This document shows, piece after piece, positions 50,831-59,374 of a DNA stretch of 64,000 bases. This stretch comes from LGRD01 sp031382215 (GTDB lineage Bacteria; Pseudomonadota; Gammaproteobacteria; Burkholderiales; Burkholderiaceae_C): NCBI GenBank assembly GCA_031382215.1, contig JANMYQ010000264.1:5548-69547 (forward strand). Reading direction: 5' to 3'. The stretch's first letter is position 1; each line of letters opens with the position of its first letter. The notes below the pieces were generated by a model. The model worked only from the letters and a program-made list of their open reading frames with translations. It searched no databases and was not told the origin of the DNA. The translations under genes were made by a program, and so were the position numbers.

Positions 50831-51751
50831 ATGCCCCGACACCTTGTCTTCCACGCGGCCACCGCGGCCCTGGCCACCCTGCTTGCAGGGTGCGCCCCGT
50901 TCAACCACATCGGCCCGGACAGCCCTCGCGCCTTGTCGGCCGTGGCGCCGATGGAGCCGCGGCCCCGGGTCGCGCTGGTGCTTGGCAGTGGCGGGCCGCG
51001 CGGTTATGCGCACATCGGCGTGATGCGGGTGCTGGAAGACGCGGGCGTCGAGATAGACCTGGTCGTCGGCACCAGCGTCGGCGCGCTGCTGGGGGCCTTC
51101 TGGGCCGATGGGCGTTCGGCCGCGGAAATTGACGCGCTGTCCCGGGATGGCGGCCCGCTCACCTTGTTCGACCCGTCGCCCCTGGCCGACCGAGGCTGGA
51201 TCCACGGCCAGCGCCTGCAGGACTACGTGAACACGCGGCTCGGCAACAAGCCCATCGAACAGCTGCAGCGCCGGCTCGTCGTGGGCGCCACACGGCGCTA
51301 CGACGACGCGCCGGTTTTCTTCACGAGCGGCAATGCCGGCGTGGCCGTGCGCGCCTCCAGCGCGGTGCCGGGCATCGTCTCGCCCGTGGGCATCGAAGGC
51401 ACTGAGTACGAAGACGGCGACGAATCGCTGCCGCTGGCAGTGCGCGCAGCCCGCCAGGCCGGTGCGCACTTCGTGATCGCGGTGGACGTGACGCCGCGGC
51501 CCGAGACAGCGCCAGCGGATGCGTCGGCGGCACAGCGCGAACGGATCGCCCGGCGCAGCGCCCGCATCGCTCCGGAAGCGGCGCTGGCGGACTACCTGAT
51601 CCATGCCGAAACGGGTTTCGATGCGGCGCCGCTGCCGAGCTACTTCCGGCACGCGCGCGCCGCCGGTGAGCGCAGCGCGCGCCGGCACCTGCCGTTGCTG
51701 CTGGCGCGCCTGCAGGGAGCCGGGTTGGGGCCCGACAGGCCGACGCCCTGA
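50831..51751 (+). CDS. Patatin-like phospholipase lipoprotein
   Basis: 306 residues from the ATG at 50831 with GGAG nine bases upstream. The leader MPRHLVFHAATAALATLLAGC ends in a lipobox. The patatin oxyanion motif GSGGPRGYAHIG and nucleophile GTSVG are present. The aspartate of the Ser-Asp dyad is in YEDGDESLP, where the usual DGG/DGA reads DGD. It probably hydrolyses acyl lipids at the periplasmic face. It is expressed divergently from an SDR gene through a large inverted repeat. Confidence 0.87.
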   Translation: MPRHLVFHAATAALATLLAGCAPFNHIGPDSPRALSAVAPMEPRPRVALVLGSGGPRGYAHIGVMRVLEDAGVEIDLVVGTSVGALLGAFWADGRSAAEIDALSRDGGPLTLFDPSPLADRGWIHGQRLQDYVNTRLGNKPIEQLQRRLVVGATRRYDDAPVFFTSGNAGVAVRASSAVPGIVSPVGIEGTEYEDGDESLPLAVRAARQAGAHFVIAVDVTPRPETAPADASAAQRERIARRSARIAPEAALADYLIHAETGFDAAPLPSYFRHARAAGERSARRHLPLLLARLQGAGLGPDRPTP

Positions 51752-51878
51752 CGCCGCTGCCAGCGAAGAAACTTCCCCGGCCTGTCGAAATCGATCCGCA
51801 TCGCGTGTCATCCCCGATGAGCAGCGGCCCGGTGAACGCATCCCGCGCCACCGCCGCGGCTCACATCAGGAGAGTGAC

Positions 51879-52343
51879 GTGCAAACCTTGACTTTGGAAT
51901 CGACGGCATCGAGGGCGCCGGGCTGGCTTTGGGCCGCCGCGGCGCTGGGCGTTCTGTGGAACCTGTACGGCGTGGTCCAGTTTGCCGGCACCTTCACGCC
52001 GGCCGGGCAGGCGGCCATGACGGCCGGCATGACGGCCGCCCAGGCCGCGCTGTACCTGTCGCTGCCGGGCTGGATCGGCGTCGCATTTGCCATCGGCGTG
52101 TTCGGCGGCCTGGCCGGGGCCATCCTGCTGGCGCTGCGGCGGCGCGCCGCGCGGCCGGTGCTGGCGGCATCGTTGCTCGGCTATGGCCTGCTCTTTGCAG
52201 GCGACGCTTACCACGGTGTCTTTGCCGCCATTCCCGCGCAACTGGCTATCCTGGCCATCGTCGTCGTCATTGCGGCGGCCTTGTCCGGGGTGGCTGAAGT
52301 CGCTGCCAGGCGGGGCCTGCTGACCACCCGCAACACGCACTGA
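51879..52343 (+). CDS. Four-helix hypothetical membrane protein upstream of the DGPF gene
   Basis: 154 residues from a GTG at 51879 (AGGAG upstream). Four hydrophobic segments (residues about 15-32, 55-79, 86-104, 111-134) leave a short polar C-terminus. It lies 13 bases before the DGPF gene and likely belongs to the ECF42 operon. A DoxX-like or sugar-transporter-like small family is suggested by the WNLYGVVQF start; function unknown. Confidence 0.75.
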   Translation: MQTLTLESTASRAPGWLWAAAALGVLWNLYGVVQFAGTFTPAGQAAMTAGMTAAQAALYLSLPGWIGVAFAIGVFGGLAGAILLALRRRAARPVLAASLLGYGLLFAGDAYHGVFAAIPAQLAILAIVVVIAAALSGVAEVAARRGLLTTRNTH

Positions 52344-52356
52344 AAGGAACCAGACC

Positions 52357-52716
52357 ATGCAATACATGCTTCTGCTCAATGAACCGGCAGATGAGTTCGC
52401 CAAGCGCAATCACCCCGAACACGCAGGTGCTTACTGGGGCGGCTGGAACGCCTTCATCGGCGCCATGGCGCAGGCCGGCGTCATCGTCAAGGGCGACGGC
52501 CTGGAGAGCCCGCAGACGGCCGCGATCGTGCGCATCCGCGACGGCAAGCGCGTGGTGCAGGACGGCCCCTTCGCCGACGCCAAGGAGCAGCTCGGCGGCT
52601 ACTTCGTGATCGAGGTACCCGACCTCGATGCGGCACTGGAGTGGGCCGCACGGGCACCGTCGGCCTCCAGCGCCTCGGTCGAGGTGCGGCCCGTGATGCC
52701 GCCCCCGGCCGCCTGA
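52357..52716 (+). CDS. DGPF-domain (YCII-related) protein
   Basis: 119 residues. The alpha/beta ferredoxin-like YCII fold has MQYMLLLNEP at the start and the diagnostic DGPFADAKEQLGGYFVIEV. A conserved histidine-aspartate pair is not obvious beyond HPEH. The gene is 2 bases before the ECF42 sigma factor gene; DGPF proteins and ECF42 factors are commonly paired. They are small cytoplasmic proteins with unknown reaction. Confidence 0.92.
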   Translation: MQYMLLLNEPADEFAKRNHPEHAGAYWGGWNAFIGAMAQAGVIVKGDGLESPQTAAIVRIRDGKRVVQDGPFADAKEQLGGYFVIEVPDLDAALEWAARAPSASSASVEVRPVMPPPAA

Positions 52717-52718
52717 CG

Positions 52719-54008
52719 ATGCGGGACGCGCGGCCCTCGGCCAAGGCGGCGGAGACCGCGGCGCGCGCCTCCTATGGCCGGCTGCTGGCCATTCTGGCGG
52801 CTCGCTCGAGGGACATCGCGGCGTCGGAGGACGCACTCTCCGAGGCCTTCGTCGCCGCGCTGCGGACCTGGCCCGACAGCGGCGTGCCACATAACCCGGA
52901 CGCATGGTTGATGACCGCGGCGCGCAACAACCTCAAGAACGTGGCGCGCCACCAGGGCGTGGTGGATGCCTCTGCGGTCGAGCTCGCGCTGCTGCAGGAC
53001 GACACCTGGACGCACTCGAACGAGGTTCCGGACGATCGCCTCAAGCTGCTGTTCGTCTGCGCCCATCCGGCCATCGACGCGGGCGTGCGCACGCCGCTGA
53101 TGCTGCAGACCGTGCTCGGCCTCGACGCGGCGCAGATCGGGGCAGCGTTCCTCGTCGCCCCCGCCACCATGGGGCAGCGGCTGGTGCGCGCCAAGGCCAG
53201 GATCAAGGAGGCCCGGCTGCGCTTCGAGCTGCCGACCGCCGAGGACATGCCTGAGCGCCTGGAGGATGTGCTGAACGCCATCTACGCGGCCTACGGCACG
53301 AGCTGGGACGCGGTCGCCGGCGCCGACACCGGTTCGAGAGATATGGCCGAGGAGGCGCTGTTCCTCAGCCGGCTGCTGGTGGCGCTGCTGCCCGCCGAGC
53401 CCGAACCGCGCGGCTTGCTGGCGCTGATGCTGTACTGCGAGTCGCGGCGCGCGGCTCGGCGCGATGCGGCGGGTCGCTTCGTGCCGCTCAAGCGCCAGGA
53501 TCCGAGCCTGTGGTCGCACGACATGATCATCGAAGCCGAGCAGTTGTTGACCACCGCCTCGCGCGCGGGCGTGTTCGGGCGCTACCAGTGCGAGGCCGCG
53601 ATTCAGTCGGTCCATGTCCAACAGCCGCTCACCGGCCACCCGCAACACGATGCGCTGGCCACGCTCTACCAGTTGCTGGCCGCGCGCTGCCCGAGCGTCG
53701 GCGTGCTGGTCGGGCAGGCGGCCGCGATGGTCGAGGCCGGCGAGCCCGGCCAGGCCCTGGGGGTACTGGGCCGGCTCGTCGCCGCCGAGGTCAGCAGCTA
53801 CCAGCCCTACTGGGTGACGCTGGCCACGGCACAGGCGGCGGCGGGCGACAGGCCTTTGGCCGAGCAGGCTTTGCAGACGGCGATTGGCTTGACCGAAGAC
53901 CCGGCGATCCGGGCGTTCCTCGCGGGTCGCTGGGCAACGGATCGTGAAGATCAGGCGCGCGCCGGCGCCTGCAGGCGGTGCAGTTCTCGCGGCACGAAGT
54001 CACCCTGA
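52719..54008 (+). CDS. ECF42-type RNA polymerase sigma factor with C-terminal helical extension
   Basis: 429 residues. The sigma2 region (EDALSEAFVAALRTWP, PDAWLMTAARNNLKN) and sigma4 region (IGAAFLVAPATMGQRLVRAKARI) occupy residues 1-170. A long C-terminal domain of about 230 residues, TPR-like with repeated GxxxxAL helices, is the ECF42 hallmark and is needed for activity in studied members. No anti-sigma gene is present. It is translationally close to the DGPF gene, its expected target. Its last 58 bases overlap the convergent phosphoesterase gene. Confidence 0.92.
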   Translation: MRDARPSAKAAETAARASYGRLLAILAARSRDIAASEDALSEAFVAALRTWPDSGVPHNPDAWLMTAARNNLKNVARHQGVVDASAVELALLQDDTWTHSNEVPDDRLKLLFVCAHPAIDAGVRTPLMLQTVLGLDAAQIGAAFLVAPATMGQRLVRAKARIKEARLRFELPTAEDMPERLEDVLNAIYAAYGTSWDAVAGADTGSRDMAEEALFLSRLLVALLPAEPEPRGLLALMLYCESRRAARRDAAGRFVPLKRQDPSLWSHDMIIEAEQLLTTASRAGVFGRYQCEAAIQSVHVQQPLTGHPQHDALATLYQLLAARCPSVGVLVGQAAAMVEAGEPGQALGVLGRLVAAEVSSYQPYWVTLATAQAAAGDRPLAEQALQTAIGLTEDPAIRAFLAGRWATDREDQARAGACRRCSSRGTKSP

Positions 54009-54742
54009 CTCGGATCGTGGTCCCAGCGCTCCACCACCGCGCGCTCGGTCGCGGTGGTTTCAATGCGGATCAGGTTGACCGAATTGCAAGCCCCGGCACG
54101 CACCCGGCCGCTGAGCGCCGTGCCCGCCTGCACCGCCCAGCCGCCACCCGCCAGCGGCAGTACGAACGGCAGGTGGATGTGCCCGCCGATGATCAGGTCC
54201 ACCCCCGCCGCGCCCCAGGCCCGCAGCGCCGCGGCGTGGCCGTGCAGGCGATTCTTCTCGTCCTCGGAGCGCGTGACCACCAGCGGCTGGTGCACCATCA
54301 CCACACGCCGCTGGCCGGGCCGTGCCTGTGCCAGGCGGCGCGCCACCCGCTCGACTTGCGCGGCCGAGAGCTGCCCGTCCTTGTGGCGCCACCAGCGCGT
54401 GGTGTTGACGGCCAGCAGCAACAGATCGTCGGCCTCCAGGCTGGGTTCGAGCTCGGTTCCGAAGGCGGCCTCATAGCGCGCATACGGCCGCATCAGGCGC
54501 AGCGGCAGGTGCCACAGCGGGATGTCGTGGTTGCCCGGCACCGCCACGCAATGCGGCACCTGCAGCCGCTGCACGAAGGCCCGCGCCGCTGCAAACTGCG
54601 CCCGCGTGGCGCGCTGCGTGATGTCGCCCGACAGCAGCAGCACCTGCGGCTTCAGCGCCAGCGCCAGCCGCACCAGGGCTTCCACGACGGCCGGGCGCTC
54701 GGTGCCGAAATGCGGGTCCGAGACCTGCAGCAGCAGCGTCAC
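53951..54742 (-). CDS. Calcineurin-like metallophosphoesterase
   Basis: 263 residues from a GTG at 54742, whose last bases overlap the upstream stop (GTGA). Metal motifs in order: VSDPHFG (D-x-H), GDITQ, PGNHD, VHQPL and GGHIHLPF. This is the CpdA/Icc-like class that hydrolyses phosphomonoesters or cyclic nucleotides and lipids such as UDP-diacylglucosamine. Coupling with a lipid kinase gene hints at a lipid or phospholipid-head substrate. Confidence 0.88.
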   Translation of the reverse strand: MTLLLQVSDPHFGTERPAVVEALVRLALALKPQVLLLSGDITQRATRAQFAAARAFVQRLQVPHCVAVPGNHDIPLWHLPLRLMRPYARYEAAFGTELEPSLEADDLLLLAVNTTRWWRHKDGQLSAAQVERVARRLAQARPGQRRVVMVHQPLVVTRSEDEKNRLHGHAAALRAWGAAGVDLIIGGHIHLPFVLPLAGGGWAVQAGTALSGRVRAGACNSVNLIRIETTATERAVVERWDHDPSQGDFVPRELHRLQAPARA

Positions 54743-55725
54743 CCGGGGGCCTCTCGCCCGTTCACGAGCTCGGGTGCCGGCTCGGGTGGGCGCAGCAGCT
54801 GAAGGGTCTGCGGCGCGACACGGAAGCTCAGCGGCAGCCGCATCCACGTGACCTCGCCGTCGGTGGCCACCTTGATGCGCTGCGAACCCAGCGTGCCCAG
54901 GCGGCGGCCCGCACGCACCGTGAGCTGGCGCGTGGCGACGTGGATCAGCTCATCGGCTTCGCCCAGGCGGCCGAAGGCGCCGCGCCACAGCAGGCTCAGC
55001 ATCTTCAGGCGCCCCACCGGGCGCAGCGCGATGGCGGCCAGGCCATCGGCAGCAACGGCCTCGGCCTCGGGCAAGCCGAGTTGCTGCAACTGGAGCGGGT
55101 TGTTGCCGACGAAGAGCGTGGGCGTGCGCAGCTCACGCTCCTGACCTTGGCTCTCGATGCGCAGGCGCAGGCTGCGGTGGCCACGCAGCAAGGTGGTCAG
55201 GCCGGCGCCGAAGGCCACCAGCCGGCTGCGCCCGAACTGGCGCTTCCACTCCTCGCGGTCCTCCAGCAGTTGCGGGTACAGGCCCAGGCTGGCGTTGACG
55301 AGGAACACGCGCTCGCCCACCAACCCCACCTGAGCCGGCTGGTGGTGGCCGGCCAGCAGCACCTGCAGCGCCTCGCGGGTGTCGGACGGAATGCCGTGGG
55401 TGCGGCTGAAGTAGTTGAAGGTGCCCTGCGGCAGCACGCCGAAGCTGCAGCCACTGCCCAGCACGGCCTGCGCCACGGCGTTGATGGTGCCGTCGCCGCC
55501 GGCCGCCACCACCACGCCGCCGGTCTGCTGCGCCTGGGCCACGGCCCGCCGTGCGATGGCCTCGATCTGCTGCGGTTCATGCACTTCGAGCAGGTGCAGC
55601 GCACGGCCAGCCTCGGCGCAGCCGGCCTGCAGCGCGGCGCGCACCTCGTCGGCTTTGCCGTGGCCGGCGCCGATGTTGAAGACCACCACCAGCGGCGGGC
55701 CCGAAGATTTCAGCGGGTGTTCCAT
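54739..55725 (-). CDS. Diacylglycerol kinase-family lipid kinase
   Basis: 328 residues from the ATG at 55725. The catalytic DAGK domain has FNIGAGHGKADEV (usual NPxSG replaced by NIGAG), VVVAAGGDGTINAVAQAVLG and GVLPQGTFNYFSR. The C-terminal lobe contains VATDGEVTW. Members phosphorylate diacylglycerol, sphingosine-like bases or ceramide. It is translationally coupled to the metallophosphoesterase, so a kinase and a phosphatase are made together. Confidence 0.88.
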   Translation of the reverse strand: MEHPLKSSGPPLVVVFNIGAGHGKADEVRAALQAGCAEAGRALHLLEVHEPQQIEAIARRAVAQAQQTGGVVVAAGGDGTINAVAQAVLGSGCSFGVLPQGTFNYFSRTHGIPSDTREALQVLLAGHHQPAQVGLVGERVFLVNASLGLYPQLLEDREEWKRQFGRSRLVAFGAGLTTLLRGHRSLRLRIESQGQERELRTPTLFVGNNPLQLQQLGLPEAEAVAADGLAAIALRPVGRLKMLSLLWRGAFGRLGEADELIHVATRQLTVRAGRRLGTLGSQRIKVATDGEVTWMRLPLSFRVAPQTLQLLRPPEPAPELVNGREAPG

Positions 55726-56090
55726 AGCGGCCCGATGATGCAGCATGCATGCCCGGGCCCCGTTGGCCGATCGACTCAAAGCCCTGTCACGCGGTCCTTA
55801 AGGTCCGCAGCATTTCGGATCGTGTCGCGTGGGGGCAGCGCGCTCTCCACGCCGCCTCTTGTCAGTCGCGTTCGTGATGCGCAGAGCGCACGAGTTTGTC
55901 GAGCCGATGGCGGGCCAGCGCCTCCAGCAGGCGGTCGGCTTGCGGGATGCCTTGAATCACCGTCAGCGTGACCGCCCCGGTGGAGTGAAGGCATGTGAAG
56001 GCAGTCAGCCCGACCCCCGACATTTTTGTCATGCGACCGACACCGAAAGCGCCTACGCTCGCAACTCCCTCACACCGCGCGGAGACAAAC
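55726..56090. other. 365-base interval between lipid kinase and glpQ-like genes
   Basis: No conserved gene seen. A minus-strand frame of about 56 codons ending at 55862 (…IPQADRLLEALARHRLDKLV) shows no recognisable family. GGAG at 56081 belongs to the next gene. The interval probably holds promoters for both genes. Confidence 0.4.
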
Positions 56091-57359
56091 ATGAAGCAGC
56101 CACTTGCAGCCCTTTTCCTGGCGTTGGGCACGCTTTCCACGCCCTGGGCTGTGGCCCATGGCGACGACGACAACGGGCCCGGCCGCCACTGGCGCGACAG
56201 CCTGAACGTTCAGGTCGGCCCGCGGCCCTACTACCTGATAGACCAGCTTGCCGAGGGCCCGCTCAAGAGCCGCTTGCAGTCTTGCTCGGACAAGCCGCTG
56301 CGCAAGACCGACTTCTCCATCGGCCACCGCGGCGCGGCCTTGCAGTTCCCCGAGCACACCAAAGAATCGTACGAAGCCGCCGCGCGCATGGGTGCGGGCA
56401 TCGTCGAATGCGACGTCACCTTCACGAAAGACCGCGAGCTCGTCTGCCGCCACGCGCAGAACGACCTGCACACCAGCACCAACATCCTGGCAACACCGCT
56501 GGCCTCGACCTGCATCAAGCCCTTCGTGCCCGCCACTTTCGCGGCCGACGGCACGACCTTGCTGACGCCCGCGACCGCCGAGTGCCGCACCAGCGAGATC
56601 ACTCTGGCCGAGTTCAAGTCGCTCAAGGGCAAGATGGACGGTGCCAACCCCCGCGCCACCACGGTCGCTCAATACCTCAAGGGCACGGCCGACTTTCGCA
56701 CCGAAGCCTATGCGCCTGGTGGCACCTTGCTGTCGCACAAAGAGAGCATCGAGCTGTTCAAGAAACTCGGTGTCGGCATGACGCCTGAGCTCAAGTCGCC
56801 CAGCGTGGTGATGCCGTTCGAGGGCACCTACACGCAGCAGGCCTATGCGCAGCAGATGATCGACGACTACAAGCGCGCCGGCGTCTCACCGCGGCGCGTC
56901 TGGCCGCAGTCGTTCGACGTCAACGACGTTTACTACTGGATCAACAACGAGCCGCGCTTCGGCAAACAGGCGGTGGCGCTGTCGACGGTGAACGTCGCCG
57001 CCGACCTGCCCGCGGCCATTGCAGCCTTGCCGGACATGCGCGCCAAGGGTGTGCGGATCGTGGCGCCGCCGACCTGGGCACTGGTCACGCTCGATCCGCA
57101 GGGCAACATCGTGCCGTCGGACTACGCCAAGGCCGCACGCCAGCAGGGCTTCGACATCATCTCGTGGACGCTCGAGCGCTCGGGCACGCTGACCGACGGC
57201 GGCGGCTACTACTTTCAGAGCATCACCGCCGCCACCAAAGGCCCCGGCGACTACCTGCGGCTGCTCGACGTGCTGGCGCGCGACGTCGGCATCATCGGCA
57301 TCTTCTCCGACTGGCCCGGGACGGTGACCTACTACGCCAACTGCATGGGCATGCGCTGA
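56091..57359 (+). CDS. glpQ: Periplasmic glycerophosphodiester phosphodiesterase
   Basis: 422 residues from the ATG at 56091 (GGAG upstream). The signal peptide ends near WAVAHG. The GDPD barrel has GHRGAALQFPEHT (H79 catalytic), GIVECDVTFT (E106, D108 metal ligands) and VCRHAQNDL. A region of Ala/Gly-rich loops separates it from PELKSPSVV and the C-terminal SWTLERSG. It cleaves glycerophosphodiesters such as those from phospholipid turnover. It is not adjacent to a glycerol-3-phosphate transporter. Confidence 0.9.
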   Translation: MKQPLAALFLALGTLSTPWAVAHGDDDNGPGRHWRDSLNVQVGPRPYYLIDQLAEGPLKSRLQSCSDKPLRKTDFSIGHRGAALQFPEHTKESYEAAARMGAGIVECDVTFTKDRELVCRHAQNDLHTSTNILATPLASTCIKPFVPATFAADGTTLLTPATAECRTSEITLAEFKSLKGKMDGANPRATTVAQYLKGTADFRTEAYAPGGTLLSHKESIELFKKLGVGMTPELKSPSVVMPFEGTYTQQAYAQQMIDDYKRAGVSPRRVWPQSFDVNDVYYWINNEPRFGKQAVALSTVNVAADLPAAIAALPDMRAKGVRIVAPPTWALVTLDPQGNIVPSDYAKAARQQGFDIISWTLERSGTLTDGGGYYFQSITAATKGPGDYLRLLDVLARDVGIIGIFSDWPGTVTYYANCMGMR

Positions 57360-57394
57360 ACGACTGACGCCGCGTCGGCCCGGCGCAAGCCTGG

Positions 57395-58843
57395 CTAGCC
57401 TCGGCCGCCCTTGGCGGCAGCGCGGCCCGGTGCCTTGCTTCGCCGCAGCGCGTTCCAGTCGGCCTCGTTCACGTCGGCGTAGCTTGCTGCAAAGCTGGCC
57501 AGCGACTGATTGAACTTGGCCGATGTGCCGAGGTAGCCGCGGATCGTCGAGGCGTCGCCGCCTTTGGCGTGGGCGCGGGCCAGGCCGTAGCCACAGGCCT
57601 CGGCGTACTCCTCGAGATCCTTGGCGCTGAAGTCGAGGTAGTCGTAGGAGGCTTTCATGTCCCGAAGTTGCCGGACATAGAAGTCGCCCACCGCTTCGAC
57701 ACTGCCCCACCCGAGGAAGATGTCGCTGGCCGCCTGCATGAGGCGTTGGCCGTGCACGACGCGCTCACCCGGTCGCGCCTCGCCCTTCGTCCCCCCTTTG
57801 GCCTGCAGCACTGACGCGCCGGCTTCCTTGCATTGCAAAAACAGCGGGTGAACACCGTCGGCCACCAGGAGCAGCAGGAAGCAGCGCCGCCCGACCGAAC
57901 CGACGCCGGGTGTCATCACCGCGACGTCGTTCAACTCGTAGCGGTCGAACAGCGCGCGGCGCTCGACGGGAAGGCTGGCCCGGTATTGCGCAATGAATGG
58001 CACCAGGCCGCGCCGGAAGGCCGCGATTTCGCGCTGGCTGGCGCGGGCGTCTTCGTAGGCGAATCTCGACCCGGGCCGGATCATCAGTTTGCCATCGACG
58101 CGCCGAGTGGCCTCTTCGGCAAACACGCGCACCGTGCCACGTCGGGCCTTGCGAATGACGGCCAGCTCTGCCCGATCTTTGCCGCCCAGTTTGAGAAGCG
58201 TGTTCGACGTGAGCCGGTAGTACCAGGCGTCCAGCGTGTCCATGGTGGCAAAGCCGCGCATCCGGTCGCGGTACGCCTCGGCCAAGTTCAGCACCGCGTC
58301 ACGGCCATCGCGCTCGCGCAAGCCGATCTCGCGCGCCAGGATCACGAACGATGCGGCCAGGCGCCGCAAGTCCCAGTCGAACGGGCCGTGCAGGCTTTCA
58401 TCGAAGTCGTTGATGTCGAACAGCAGCGCACGTTCGGGGCTGGCGAAGAAGCCGAAGTTGGCCAGGTGGGCGTCACCGCACAAGTGGGTCAGCACGCCGC
58501 TGTGCGGCAGCGCTGCCAGATCATGGGCCATGAGCCCGGCGGCACCGCGATAGAAGCTGAACGGGCTCTCCACCATGCGCGCGCGGCGCAGCGGCGCCAG
58601 TTCGGGCACTCGCCCCTGGTTCGATCCGTCGAGCCAGCCGATCGGATCGCGTGCGCCCTTCGGTCCGTCCTTGGCTCCCGCCTTCGGCCCGTGCTTCGGC
58701 ACCAGCGCCAGCTGGCCGAACGGGCAGGCCGTGCGCTGGGCCCGGCCCTGCGCGCGCCGCTCGGCGGGGCTTTTGAGCTTCAAGGGATTGGCCCACGCCA
58801 GCGTGGCGTTGTTGTTGTCGTTGTTGTTGATCTTGCGTGCCAT
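57395..58843 (-). CDS. DUF2252-family protein
   Basis: 482 residues. Conserved segments THLCGDAHLANFGFF and FDINDFDESLHGPFDWDLRR resemble the catalytic loop and metal-binding DFD of kinase-like folds. The N-terminus carries an asparagine run (INNNDNNNATL) coded by AAC/AAT repeats and a Lys/Gly/Arg-rich patch (around residues 50-65). The role is unknown; a phosphotransferase activity is possible. It lies 9 bases after the lysine-rich gene on the same strand. Confidence 0.85.
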   Translation of the reverse strand: MARKINNNDNNNATLAWANPLKLKSPAERRAQGRAQRTACPFGQLALVPKHGPKAGAKDGPKGARDPIGWLDGSNQGRVPELAPLRRARMVESPFSFYRGAAGLMAHDLAALPHSGVLTHLCGDAHLANFGFFASPERALLFDINDFDESLHGPFDWDLRRLAASFVILAREIGLRERDGRDAVLNLAEAYRDRMRGFATMDTLDAWYYRLTSNTLLKLGGKDRAELAVIRKARRGTVRVFAEEATRRVDGKLMIRPGSRFAYEDARASQREIAAFRRGLVPFIAQYRASLPVERRALFDRYELNDVAVMTPGVGSVGRRCFLLLLVADGVHPLFLQCKEAGASVLQAKGGTKGEARPGERVVHGQRLMQAASDIFLGWGSVEAVGDFYVRQLRDMKASYDYLDFSAKDLEEYAEACGYGLARAHAKGGDASTIRGYLGTSAKFNQSLASFAASYADVNEADWNALRRSKAPGRAAAKGGRG

Positions 58844-58852
58844 GCCGTTCCC

Positions 58853-59242
58853 TCAGCCGGCCTTCTTGGGGCGACCCGGCTTGAGCGGCGTCAGCGCGTT
58901 CAGCGTTGAACAGAAGCGGGCGTCGTTCAGCGCCGCCAGCGCATGCAGGCCGGCGCGCAGCAGTTCACTCTTCTTGGTAGAGCGCATCAGCTTGAGCGCG
59001 CGCAGTTTCATGGCGGCGATCAGGTCGAAGTCGGCGGCGGGCATGGTAAAGCTGTCGCGAACCAGCGGCAGCTTGAGCTTGACCGGCTTGGCGAGGGCTT
59101 GGGCTACCTTCTTCGCTGGCTTTGGCGGCGCTGCGGTCGCAGGGGTGTCGACCTTGGCCTTGGGTACCTGGGGGCTTGCCTTCAGTGCCGCGCGTCTGGG
59201 CTTCGCGGCGGCTTTGGCGGATGGTTTGGCAACGGTCGGCAT
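58853..59242 (-). CDS. Lysine/alanine-rich histone-H1-like protein with conserved C-terminal domain
   Basis: 129 residues. Residues 1-55 are an Ala/Lys/Pro repeat like the tails of bacterial histone-H1 homologues. The remaining part (KLKLPLVRDSFTMPAADFDL, KKSELLRAGLHALAALND) is a compact domain recurrent in Burkholderiales and ends GRPKKAG. It could bind nucleic acid or polyphosphate. It precedes the DUF2252 gene with a 9-base gap, suggesting cotranscription. Confidence 0.7.
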   Translation of the reverse strand: MPTVAKPSAKAAAKPRRAALKASPQVPKAKVDTPATAAPPKPAKKVAQALAKPVKLKLPLVRDSFTMPAADFDLIAAMKLRALKLMRSTKKSELLRAGLHALAALNDARFCSTLNALTPLKPGRPKKAG

Positions 59243-59374
59243 GGTGGCTCCAAGGTGCAGTCGTATTAGTTTATACGATATATATCAATGCCCGTGAGCG
59301 CAGGCGAGCGCACGCACACCCACCGCCCGGTCTTGCGGGCGCCCTGATGCTGCCGGGTCGCCCGGTTCAGAGCA

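Noticed and set aside
55862..56030. 56-codon minus-strand frame
   Set aside because: A weak RsmE-like look (VIQGIPQADRLLE) is too short and without conserved motifs.
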